64,000 nt of DNA from assembly GCF_900112065.1 (NCBI RefSeq), contig NZ_FOKE01000007.1, forward strand, positions 124,001-188,000, given 5' to 3'. Each line of letters opens with the position of its first letter. Positions within the stretch are counted from its first letter, which is position 1. The stretch comes from Cohnella sp. OV330. GTDB taxonomy: Bacteria; Bacillota; Bacilli; Paenibacillales; Paenibacillaceae. A program made the translations under genes and the position numbers. Of the stretch, positions 17,161-25,326 are shown one piece after another. Under the pieces are notes generated by a model, which did no database searches, had not been told where the DNA came from, and was given only the letters and a program-made list of their open reading frames with translations.

Positions 17161-17751
17161 TTGGCACATTTATACTTCAAGTATGGCACAATGAACAGCG
17201 GGAAATCGATCGAAATCATCAAAGTCGCGCACAATTACGAAGAACAAGGGAAGCGCGTGCTTCTCTTTACCCCGGCCATCGACACCCGTATCGGGGCGAA
17301 CCTCGTCGGATCGCGTACCGGGCTGACTCGCCCGGCGATCCCGGTGGGGGCGGATACCGATCTGTTCGAGTGGGTCCGCCGGGAGCAAAGCGGCGACGGG
17401 CAGCGCATCTCCTGCGTGCTCGTGGACGAAGCCCAGTTTCTCAATAAGCGCCAGGTGCTGGAGCTCACGTGGATCGTCGACGAACTCGACATTCCCGTCA
17501 TGGCGTTCGGCCTCAAGAACGACTTTCGCAACGAGCTGTTCGAAGGCAGCTACAACCTGCTCGTCAACGCGGACAAGATCGAAGAGATCAAAACGATCTG
17601 CTGGCACTGCGACCGCAAGGCGACGATGGTGGTCCGGTCCGTCAATGGCGTGCCAGTGAACGAAGGCGACCAGATCATGATCGGCGGCAACGACGATTAT
17701 AAGCCGGTGTGCCGGAGCTGCTACCGCAAGACGTTTCAAGGCGGACTCTGA
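17161..17751 (+). CDS. tdk: thymidine kinase
   Basis: 196 residues from TTG 17161, 8 bases after GGAGG; an ATG at 17146 overlaps that site. The P-loop GTMNSGKS is at residues 9-16, the catalytic region is VLVDEAQFL, and the zinc-binding lasso has CWHC and CRSC pairs. It phosphorylates thymidine in the salvage pathway. The start AHLYFKYGTMNSGKS and the ELKTIC-like zinc region match the gammaproteobacterial Tdk type more closely than the B. subtilis one (from memory of those sequences). A TATAAT at 17106-17111 could be its -10. Followed by a terminator. Confidence 0.93.
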   Translation: MAHLYFKYGTMNSGKSIEIIKVAHNYEEQGKRVLLFTPAIDTRIGANLVGSRTGLTRPAIPVGADTDLFEWVRREQSGDGQRISCVLVDEAQFLNKRQVLELTWIVDELDIPVMAFGLKNDFRNELFEGSYNLLVNADKIEEIKTICWHCDRKATMVVRSVNGVPVNEGDQIMIGGNDDYKPVCRSCYRKTFQGGL

Positions 17752-17781
17752 GCGCATGGCTTGGACGAAGCAGATGTAGGT

Positions 17782-17820
17782 CCCCGAGTCTCGTACGCGA
17801 GGCGCGGGGATTATTTATTT
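17782..17820 (+). terminator. intrinsic terminator of tdk
   Basis: CCCCGAGTCTCG pairs with CGAGGCGCGGGG (one internal A/G mismatch, one G-U) around a TACG loop, followed by a T-rich stretch. Confidence 0.75.
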
Positions 17821-17875
17821 TGCACAGGCGAATCGATCGGAGCGGGGAACGGAAGCTTCGCCGATTTTGACAAAA

Positions 17876-17912
17876 AACCCGCAAAGCCTTTGATATCAAG
17901 GCTTAGCGGGTT
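17876..17912 (-). terminator. intrinsic terminator downstream of tRNA-Arg
   Basis: On the minus strand AACCCGC...GCGGGTT forms a stem enclosing a second stem (AAGGCTT-type arms), followed by a run of T (reverse of 17872-17877). It lies about 40 bases past the tRNA-Arg 3' end. Confidence 0.8.
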
Positions 17913-17952
17913 ATGAACGACTTAAATGAGTCAGTCTATAGTGAATAAAACA

Positions 17953-18026
17953 CGTCCCAAGAGGGATTCGAACCCCCGACCGCACGCTTAGAAGGCGTGT
18001 GCTCTATCCAGCTGAGCTATTGGGAC
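17953..18026 (-). tRNA. tRNA-Arg (anticodon TCT)
   Basis: 74 bases folding as a cloverleaf: acceptor GTCCCAA/TTGGGAC, D-arm AGCTCAGCTGGATAGAGC, anticodon stem with loop CTTCTAA giving anticodon TCT, and T-arm GGGGGTTCGAATCCCTC. Discriminator G. The 3' CCA is not encoded (the next bases are TGT). Reads AGA arginine codons. Confidence 0.93.
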
Positions 18027-18076
18027 ACAGCTTGATCATATTACCACAGGGACGGTACTGCGCTCAAGTCCCATTT

Positions 18077-18667
18077 TTAGAATTGTGCCGCATGCACGCT
18101 TGGCACGCGAAGTTCCTTGCGCATATGCCGGTACGGATGGCCGTTGATGCGGATGCGCTTGTCTTCCTCGAACCCGAGCCGGGCGTACAGGGCGCGGGCG
18201 CTGTCTTTCCCGATATCGACGTTCAGCCCGATCGCGGCGTATCCCCGCGCGGTCGCTTGCAGCTCGGCATGGCGGATGAGCGTCTTGGCGAATCCGCGGC
18301 CTTGATATTGCGGGAAGACGGCTACGGCATCGATGTAATATTCGTCTTCGTCCGCTTCGCGATCCTGCACGGCGTCCCCGAAGCCTTCAGCGCGGAGCCG
18401 CTCGGCGATAGGCGCATAGAGCGCGTCCGCTTGATCGCCGCCGTAGCACAGGATGGTGCCGGCAGGTTCGCCGCCTTCCGCAATGAGCAGCGCATGACGC
18501 TCGGCGCTGAACCGATTGCCCGGCGTCCTGTAGTATTCGGCCAGCTTTGCGAGCACGGCCGCTTCGGTATGTTCGCCGGTGAGCCTGAAGGCGATGTCTT
18601 CGATGGCCAGCAGCACAAGCCTGGATACTGCTGCGGCGTCGGCAGGGTTAGCGGATCTGATTTGCAT
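18077..18667 (-). CDS. GNAT family N-acetyltransferase
   Basis: 196 residues from ATG 18667, 9 bases after GGAGG; the frame is open further upstream through a 28-bp duplication but without a site. GNAT features: N-terminal IRSANPADAAAVSRLV, a central strand YYIDAVAVFPQYQGRGFAKTLI with the acetyl-CoA pyrophosphate loop (QYQGRGFA), and GLNVDIGKDSARALYARLGFEED, the C-terminal motif. Acceptor unknown. It lies between two minus-strand tRNA genes and may be read through from the tRNA-Gly promoter despite the terminator. Confidence 0.85.
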   Translation of the reverse strand: MQIRSANPADAAAVSRLVLLAIEDIAFRLTGEHTEAAVLAKLAEYYRTPGNRFSAERHALLIAEGGEPAGTILCYGGDQADALYAPIAERLRAEGFGDAVQDREADEDEYYIDAVAVFPQYQGRGFAKTLIRHAELQATARGYAAIGLNVDIGKDSARALYARLGFEEDKRIRINGHPYRHMRKELRVPSVHAAQF

Positions 18668-18683
18668 CGCGGAGGACCTCCAT

Positions 18684-18739
18684 TTTCGCATTTTCCAGCT
18701 GAGAAATAAAATTTCGCATTTTCCAGCTGAGAAATAAAA
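18684..18739. repeat. perfect 28-bp tandem duplication
   Basis: Two identical adjacent 28-base copies (18684-18711 and 18712-18739), each starting TTTCGCATTTTCCAGCTGAG, sit between the tRNA-Gly terminator and the acetyltransferase ribosome site. Perfect identity suggests a recent duplication. Confidence 0.9.
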
Positions 18740-18762
18740 AAGCCTCTGCGGCAACAGAGGCT
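18736..18762 (-). terminator. intrinsic terminator downstream of tRNA-Gly
   Basis: AGCCTCTG and CAGAGGCT form an 8-bp stem with a 6-base loop; on the minus strand it is followed by six T. It is 16 bases past the tRNA-Gly 3' end. Confidence 0.85.
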
Positions 18763-18777
18763 CGTCGGTTATGCGGT

Positions 18778-18851
18778 TGGAGCGGGTGATGGGAATCGAA
18801 CCCACGCCTCAAGCTTGGGAAGCTGGCGTTCTACCATTGAACTACACCCGC
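18778..18851 (-). tRNA. tRNA-Gly (anticodon CCC)
   Basis: 74 bases including encoded CCA. Acceptor GCGGGTG/CACCCGC, D-stem GTTC/GAAC, anticodon loop TTCCCAA giving CCC, T-arm GTGGG/CCCAT with TTCGATT loop, discriminator T. The anticodon stem CCAGC/GCTTG has one C-T mismatch at its second pair. Reads GGG. Confidence 0.88.
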
Positions 18852-18990
18852 GTAGCAGTAGTATAATAGCATAGCTTGACCGCTCTAGGCAACGCGCGGC
18901 TTTTTTATTTGTTTCGTCTTCGTGATATAATTCGTGAATCGGACTGGTCAAGCAAGCACTCGGACAGCGATGGAGGAAGGGGTTCGCGGC

Positions 18991-19905
18991 GTGTCGGACT
19001 TCACCGGGGATAATCTGGTCTTGTTTCCCAAGACCTTGGACTACTATCAGATACAATTGACGCGCATGCTCGAGACGGAGCGATACGGGGAGGCCAAAGG
19101 CCTATTGGACTTCCTGCTGCAATGCGGAGGCGAGGCGGAGCGGCATCATACCGAGTGGCAGGCGCTGCTCGGTTGGCTGGAAGCGGCTTTTCCGGAGGCC
19201 ACGGCGACGGGGTTGCCCGGGGACGATGCGAACGGCGCCGAAGAGGAAGAAGAGGACGCGGATTCGATCCTTAAGCAGCGGGTGCTGGACCGGGCGGCCG
19301 AGGATCCTGCGTATTTGCAGCGGCTAATCTCCATTCTCTTCGACGACGAGGACCCGGAGCAGCAGCTGCTGGCGCTGGGCCAAATGACGCATCTCCCGGG
19401 ACATGAGGCCGAATCGGCGCTGCGTAGATGGCTGTCCGAGCGCGAGCACCATCCGCTCGTGCAGTTCCGCGCGCTGCAGCTGCTTCGCAGGTTCGGGGCC
19501 GAGGGGGCGGCGGTCATGCTGCGGGAGGGCGAGGCGCTGACGCTCGAGATCGAGGAGACCCCGCTGTCCTTCGAGGAATTTCCTTCTGCCGTGCTCGAGG
19601 TGCCCGAGCGTCTGGGACGAATGGCGGAGGTATCCGATCCCGCGTTGTCCTACTTCGCTGACGAGATGTGGCGCGAATGCGTGCAGGCCGCCTACGGCTC
19701 CAACGTGTTCAAATGGATGATGGAGGCGGACGACGGCGCTTCGGATCTATGGGCCGCGGCGCTTCACCAGCATTTGCAGGAGAAGCTCCACGGACAGTCG
19801 GGCGACGAATGGACCCGCGAGCAGTACGGCATTACGGGCGACCTGCGGTTCCGGTACGAGCAGGCGCTGCGCTGGCTGAGGGCGTACGGAGCGGACAGGG
19901 TCTGA
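18991..19905 (+). CDS. hypothetical helical-repeat protein (YsoA position)
   Basis: 304 residues from GTG 18991, 8 bases after GGAGGAAGGGG. The protein is acidic and almost entirely helical: YYQIQLTRMLETERYGEAKGLLDFLLQC, a Glu-rich linker near 80-92 (EEEEEDAD), and HEAT-like pairs such as ILFDDEDPEQQLLALGQM and HHPLVQFRALQLLRRF. B. subtilis has the TPR protein YsoA in the same position upstream of tig, so it is probably a positional counterpart; sequence identity to YsoA is not claimed. A TATAAT at 18926-18931 precedes it. Confidence 0.7.
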   Translation: MSDFTGDNLVLFPKTLDYYQIQLTRMLETERYGEAKGLLDFLLQCGGEAERHHTEWQALLGWLEAAFPEATATGLPGDDANGAEEEEEDADSILKQRVLDRAAEDPAYLQRLISILFDDEDPEQQLLALGQMTHLPGHEAESALRRWLSEREHHPLVQFRALQLLRRFGAEGAAVMLREGEALTLEIEETPLSFEEFPSAVLEVPERLGRMAEVSDPALSYFADEMWRECVQAAYGSNVFKWMMEADDGASDLWAAALHQHLQEKLHGQSGDEWTREQYGITGDLRFRYEQALRWLRAYGADRV

Positions 19906-19924
19906 TCCGCGACCCGTTTTTACC

Positions 19925-19954
19925 TTGAATTCGCTGCCAGTCTTGTTCTATAAT
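19925..19954 (+). promoter_or_regulatory. candidate sigma-A promoter of tig
   Basis: TTGAAT (19925-19930), an 18-base spacer and TATAAT (19949-19954), about 63 bases upstream of the tig ATG. Confidence 0.45.
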
Positions 19955-20016
19955 AAAATGGTTTATGTCAATCGGCCGCATCAGGCGGCAAGACGTCTTC
20001 GGAGGGATTGAATATT

Positions 20017-21306
20017 ATGCAAGCAAAATGGGAAAAAATAGAGAAGAACCTCGGCGTTCTTGAGGTCGAGATCGACGAGGCGCAGGTCGCCGAGGCGCTT
20101 GACAAAGCCTTCAAGAAGGTCGTTCAAAAAGTAAACGTACCCGGTTTCCGCAAAGGCAAAGTGCCGCGCGGCATCTTCGAATCCCGCTTCGGCATCGAGA
20201 GCCTGTACCAGGACGCGATCGACATTCTGCTGCCCGGCGCTTACAGCGAAGCCGTCGAACAGACGGGCATCGTGCCGGTAGACCGTCCTGACGTGGACGT
20301 CGAGCAGTTCGGCAAGGGACAGTCCTTCATTTTCAAAGCTAAAGTAACCGTTAAGCCTGAAGTGAAGCTGGGCGAGTACAAGGGCCTCGAAGCCCCTGCT
20401 GCTGACAGTGAAGTCAAGGAAGAAGAAATCGCGGCCGAACTCGAGCGCCTGCAGAACCGCCACGCCGAGCTCGTCGTCGTCGACGAAGGCCCCGCGCAAA
20501 ACGGCGACACCACGATCATCGACTTCGAAGGCTTCCTGGACGGCGTGCCGTTCGAAGGCGGCAAGGGCGAGCGCTATTCGCTCGAGCTGGGCTCCGGCTC
20601 CTTCATCCCTGGCTTCGAAGAGCAAGTCGTCGGCTTGAACATCGCCGAGGACAAGGACATCAACGTCACGTTCCCGGAGAACTACCAAGCCGAGAACCTT
20701 GCCGGCAAGGACGTCGTGTTCAAGGTGAAGCTGCACGAGATCAAGCGCAAGAACCTGCCTGCCCTGGACGACGAGTTCGCGAAGGACGTCAGCGAGTTCG
20801 ACACGTTCGACGAATACAAAGCGGACCTGACGAGCAAGCTGAAGGAGCGCAAGGACAAAGAAGCCGAAGCCGCCAAGGAAAACGCCTTGATCGACAAGGC
20901 CGCCGAAGGCGCCGAGCTTGAGATCCCGAATGCGATGATCGAGTCCGAGATCGACAGCATGCTGAAGGACTTCGAGAGCCGTCTGCGCATGCAAGGCATG
21001 ACGCTGGACCTGTACTATCAGTTCAGCGGCCAGGACGCAGAAGCGCTCAAAGGCCAGATGCGCGTCGACGCCGAGAAGCGCGTCCGCAACAACCTGGTGC
21101 TCGAAGCGATCGCGAACGCGGAGAATCTCGAGATTTCCGAGGACGAGCTGTCCGCGGAGCTGGACAACCTCTCCACGATGTACAACCGTTCCGCCGACGA
21201 GCTTCGCACGATCTTCGGCTCCAACGGTTATATCGACACGCTGAACGCCGACCTCAAGGTCCGCAAAGCCGTCAAGTTCCTGCTGGAGAACAGCAAGACC
21301 GCATAA
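20017..21306 (+). CDS. tig: trigger factor (ribosome-associated chaperone)
   Basis: 429 residues from ATG 20017; the TTG at 20008 is only 2 bases after GGAGGG. The N-terminal ribosome-binding domain includes VPGFRKGKVPRGIFESRFG near 43-61, the signature that docks on ribosomal protein L23. The middle PPIase (FKBP-like) domain spans about 150-240 (NGDTTIIDFEGFLDG, FIPGFEEQVVG). The C-terminal part is the helical chaperone body. It shelters nascent chains at the tunnel exit. Standard length. Upstream of clpP and clpX, followed by its own terminator. Confidence 0.96.
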   Translation: MQAKWEKIEKNLGVLEVEIDEAQVAEALDKAFKKVVQKVNVPGFRKGKVPRGIFESRFGIESLYQDAIDILLPGAYSEAVEQTGIVPVDRPDVDVEQFGKGQSFIFKAKVTVKPEVKLGEYKGLEAPAADSEVKEEEIAAELERLQNRHAELVVVDEGPAQNGDTTIIDFEGFLDGVPFEGGKGERYSLELGSGSFIPGFEEQVVGLNIAEDKDINVTFPENYQAENLAGKDVVFKVKLHEIKRKNLPALDDEFAKDVSEFDTFDEYKADLTSKLKERKDKEAEAAKENALIDKAAEGAELEIPNAMIESEIDSMLKDFESRLRMQGMTLDLYYQFSGQDAEALKGQMRVDAEKRVRNNLVLEAIANAENLEISEDELSAELDNLSTMYNRSADELRTIFGSNGYIDTLNADLKVRKAVKFLLENSKTA

Positions 21307-21346
21307 TCGCCGAGACCGACGCGAAGTCGGCTTTCGGCTCATAATC

Positions 21347-21379
21347 ATGGGGCACGTGATCATCGCGTGCCTCATTTTT
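21347..21379 (+). terminator. intrinsic terminator of tig
   Basis: ATGGGGCACG pairs with CGTGCCTCAT (one G-U) around a 9-base loop, followed by five T. Confidence 0.75.
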
Positions 21380-21430
21380 AACCCTACATATGCTGGAAAT
21401 AAGCCCGAACCGCGCGGTTTTTTCGCCGAC

Positions 21431-21459
21431 ATGACATTCGGGTATGAACATGTTAGAAT
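21431..21459 (+). promoter_or_regulatory. candidate sigma-A promoter of clpP
   Basis: ATGACA (21431-21436), a 17-base spacer and TAGAAT (21454-21459), about 45 bases before the clpP ATG. No CtsR-type direct repeat (GGTCAAA) is visible between 21380 and 21503. Confidence 0.45.
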
Positions 21460-21503
21460 ATTACCGAATCGCGAAGTCCATTTCAGAAAAGAGGTTGGCG
21501 CGT

Positions 21504-22094
21504 ATGGCATTGGTCCCTATGGTCGTTGAACAGACTAACCGCGGAGAGCGGTCTTATGACATCTACTCGCGGTTGCTGAAGGACAGAATCATATTTCTAG
21601 GCAGTGCGATTGATGACGATGTCGCCAATCTCATCATGGCCCAGCTGTTGTTCCTCGCCGCAGAAGACCCGGAGAAGGACATCCATCTTTACATCAATTC
21701 CCCAGGCGGTTCGGTCACGGCCGGCATGGGTATTTACGATACGATGCAGTACATCAAGCCTCCGGTGAGCACGATCTGCGTCGGCATGGCCGCGAGCATG
21801 GGATCTCTGCTGCTGACGGCGGGCGCTCCCGGCAAGCGCTTCGCGCTTCCGAACAGCGAGATCATGATCCACCAGCCGCTCGGCGGCGTGCGGGGGCAGG
21901 CTTCCGATATCAAGATTCACGCCGATTGGATCGTCAAGACCAAGGAGAAGCTGAATAAGATCTACGTGGACCGGACCGGACAGCCGTACGAGAAGATCGA
22001 GCGCGATACGGACCGCGATAACTTTATGAGTGCGGACGAAGCGCAGGCTTACGGGCTGATCGACAAGGTCATCTCTTCTCCGACCAACGTATAA
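21504..22094 (+). CDS. clpP: ATP-dependent Clp protease proteolytic subunit
   Basis: 196 residues from ATG 21504 (MALVPMVVEQ), 9 bases after AGAGG; an upstream in-frame ATG adds a non-family leader. The catalytic triad is Ser98 in MAASMGS, His123 in MIHQPLGG and Asp near 172 in DRDNFMSADEA. YINSPGGSV forms the oxyanion and substrate region. ClpP makes a barrel of two heptamers that works with ClpX encoded 11 bases downstream. Typical length. Confidence 0.97.
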   Translation: MALVPMVVEQTNRGERSYDIYSRLLKDRIIFLGSAIDDDVANLIMAQLLFLAAEDPEKDIHLYINSPGGSVTAGMGIYDTMQYIKPPVSTICVGMAASMGSLLLTAGAPGKRFALPNSEIMIHQPLGGVRGQASDIKIHADWIVKTKEKLNKIYVDRTGQPYEKIERDTDRDNFMSADEAQAYGLIDKVISSPTNV

Positions 22095-22105
22095 GGAGTG
22101 ATTCC

Positions 22106-23362
<1,257 letters not shown>

Positions 23363-23384
23363 GGCGCCTCTATTCCGCTCAAGA

Positions 23385-23427
23385 TCCACCCCGCCCCCTC
23401 GCGAACGCCGTGCGGAGGCGGGGTGGA
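23385..23427 (+). terminator. GC-rich hairpin between clpX and ispG
   Basis: TCCACCCCGCC pairs perfectly with GGCGGGGTGGA around a 21-base loop. There is no immediate T-run, so it may be a weak terminator or an mRNA-stabilising hairpin rather than a classical terminator. Confidence 0.5.
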
Positions 23428-23456
23428 CTTATGCCTTTTACGGGGTGAACTGAACC

Positions 23457-24596
23457 ATGTATTTGCGTACGGATACCGTGCCGGTCCGCGTCGGCAACCT
23501 GACGATCGGCGGCAACAATCAAGTCGTGCTGCAGAGCATGTGCACGACGAAGACGGCGGACGTCGCGGCCACGGTGGCCGAGATCAAGCGTCTCGAGGAG
23601 GCCGGCTGCCAGATCGTTCGCGTGACGGTTAACAACAAGGAAGCGGCTGCCGCGATCAAGGAGATCAAAAAGCAGATCAGCATTCCGCTCGTCGCCGACA
23701 TTCACTTCGACTACAGGCTGGCGTTGCTGGCGATCGAGAACGGCATCGACAAGGTCCGGATCAATCCGGGCAACATCGGGCGCCGGGAGAAGGTCGAGGC
23801 AGTCGTCAAGGCGTGCAAGGAGCGGGGAATCCCGATCCGGATCGGCGTCAACGCGGGCTCGCTGGAGAACCATCTGCTCGAGAAGTACGGCTATCCGACC
23901 GCCGAAGCGATGGTCGAGAGCGCCTTGTTCCACATCGGCATTCTCGAAGAACTGGATTTCCACGATATTATCGTCTCTCTTAAGGCATCCGACGTCCCGA
24001 TGGCGATCGAAGCGTATACCAAGGCGGCCGAGGTTATCAAATATCCGCTCCACTTGGGCATTACCGAAGCAGGCACGCTGTTCTCGGGCACCGTCAAGAG
24101 CGCGGCAGGTCTCGGCGTTCTGCTGAACGCCGGCATCGGCAACACGATGCGCATCTCGCTCAGCGCGGATCCGGTCGAGGAGATCAAGGTCGCCCGAGAG
24201 CTGCTCAAGACGTTCGGTCTGATCACCGACGCGCCGACGCTGATCTCTTGTCCGACATGCGGCCGCCTGGACATCGATCTGTTCTCCGTGGCCAACGAGG
24301 TCGAAGAGTATTTGTCCAAGCTGAAGGTGCCGATCAAGGTGTCCGTGCTCGGCTGCGCGGTCAACGGTCCCGGCGAAGCGCGAGAGGCCGATATCGGCAT
24401 CGCGGGAGCCCGCGGCGAAGGCATGCTGTTCCGTTACGGCGAGATGATCCGCAAGGTGCCGGAGGCCGAGCTCGTCGGCGAGCTGAAGAAGGAGATCGAC
24501 CACATCGCGGCCGTGTACGCCGAGACGGGCGAGATTCCGGGCCGCAAGCAGCATGCGCCGAAGCCCGGCGTCGCGGCCGGCACCGGCACGCTTTGA
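23457..24596 (+). CDS. ispG: 4-hydroxy-3-methylbut-2-enyl diphosphate synthase (flavodoxin)
   Basis: 379 residues. The N-terminal TIM-barrel part includes MCTTKTADV, LVADIHFDYRLAL and KVRINPGNIG; the C-terminal iron-sulfur part has SCPTCGR near 265-271 and VLGCAVNGPGEA near 300-310, the [4Fe-4S] ligands. It converts methylerythritol cyclodiphosphate to HMBPP in the non-mevalonate isoprenoid pathway. GGGGTGA precedes the ATG. Monocistronic by its flanking hairpin and terminator. A slightly extended Pro/Gly/Ala C-terminal tail follows the conserved end. Confidence 0.96.
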   Translation: MYLRTDTVPVRVGNLTIGGNNQVVLQSMCTTKTADVAATVAEIKRLEEAGCQIVRVTVNNKEAAAAIKEIKKQISIPLVADIHFDYRLALLAIENGIDKVRINPGNIGRREKVEAVVKACKERGIPIRIGVNAGSLENHLLEKYGYPTAEAMVESALFHIGILEELDFHDIIVSLKASDVPMAIEAYTKAAEVIKYPLHLGITEAGTLFSGTVKSAAGLGVLLNAGIGNTMRISLSADPVEEIKVARELLKTFGLITDAPTLISCPTCGRLDIDLFSVANEVEEYLSKLKVPIKVSVLGCAVNGPGEAREADIGIAGARGEGMLFRYGEMIRKVPEAELVGELKKEIDHIAAVYAETGEIPGRKQHAPKPGVAAGTGTL

Positions 24597-24635
24597 GCAT
24601 TTCTTAGAATCGCCGTCGAATGCGGCATTGGGAAG

Positions 24636-24660
24636 GCCCCGCTTTTGGCGGGGCTTTTTT
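24636..24660 (+). terminator. intrinsic terminator of ispG
   Basis: GCCCCGC and GCGGGGC form a 7-bp stem with a 5-base loop, followed directly by six T. Confidence 0.9.
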
Positions 24661-24768
24661 GCGTTATCCAGGCAGGCACGAGGCGACGCCAATCGGATCG
24701 GCCGCTTTTGGGTAAAAAGAGCAAGCGGAAACATTTATATCAGCGTCGAGAAGGAGGAATGCATCAAC

Positions 24769-25143
24769 ATGGCCGAAGCGATAATCAAAAGCATGGAATC
24801 CTGTATCGAGGACTGCCTCGCTTGCGTAAAAGCTTGCAATGAATGCTACGACGCATGTCTTGGGGAGACGCACATCGATAAAATGCGGGACTGCATCCGG
24901 CTCGACCGGGAGTGCGCGGACCTGTGCGCGTTCACGGCGCAGGCGCTAACGATGCGAAGCAGCTATCGCGGGGAACTCGCGCTGCTGTGCGCGGAAGCGT
25001 GCCAGCGCTGCGGAGAGGCTTGCGCGAAGCACGAACACGAGCATTGCCGGCGTTGCGCGGAAGCTTGCTTCAAGTGCGCCGAGTCTTGCCTGAAGCTGGC
25101 GCGCGAGCTGAGCGCGCTTCAAATGGACGCTGCGCATGCTTAA
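24769..25143 (+). CDS. four-helix bundle Cys-rich copper-binding protein
   Basis: 124 residues with 18 cysteines arranged in CxxxC, CxxC and CxxxCxxC spacings along predicted helices, for example C12, C16, C19, C23, C26 and C30, then the later CAEACQRCGEAC and CRRCAEACFKCAESC stretches. This pattern is that of the DUF326 copper storage proteins (Csp family), whose bundle interior binds many Cu(I) ions through thiolates. No signal peptide, so cytosolic (Csp3-like). AAGGAGG lies 11 bases before the ATG. It sits between ispG and lonB, apparently as a single gene. The copper role is inferred from the family. Confidence 0.8.
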   Translation: MAEAIIKSMESCIEDCLACVKACNECYDACLGETHIDKMRDCIRLDRECADLCAFTAQALTMRSSYRGELALLCAEACQRCGEACAKHEHEHCRRCAEACFKCAESCLKLARELSALQMDAAHA

Positions 25144-25226
25144 TCCCAGACAGTCGCTAAGCGCGCAGCCATTTTAGGCAGCAGGGCGCGATTTGCTCGC
25201 TGACTGCCAACCTCATCCTCGCATGA

Positions 25227-25254
25227 CTATATCCGCCTCCAACCGGGCAATACT
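25227..25254 (+). promoter_or_regulatory. candidate sigma-F promoter of lonB
   Basis: CTATA (25227-25231), a 14-base spacer and GGCAATACT (25246-25254), which fits the forespore sigma-F -10 pattern GGnnAnAnT; the -35 is weaker. B. subtilis lonB is sigma-F dependent. The rest of 25144-25326 shows no gene. Confidence 0.25.
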
Positions 25255-25326
25255 AAGAATTATGCTGCCAGCTTGCCGGTTGGACGGACGTGGGATCCAC
25301 GACGCTAGTAGAGAGGATGAGGTTAT

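Noticed and set aside
17876..17912. small ORF or riboswitch near tRNA-Arg
   Set aside because: The nested inverted repeat with a T-run on the minus strand is explained by a simple tRNA terminator.
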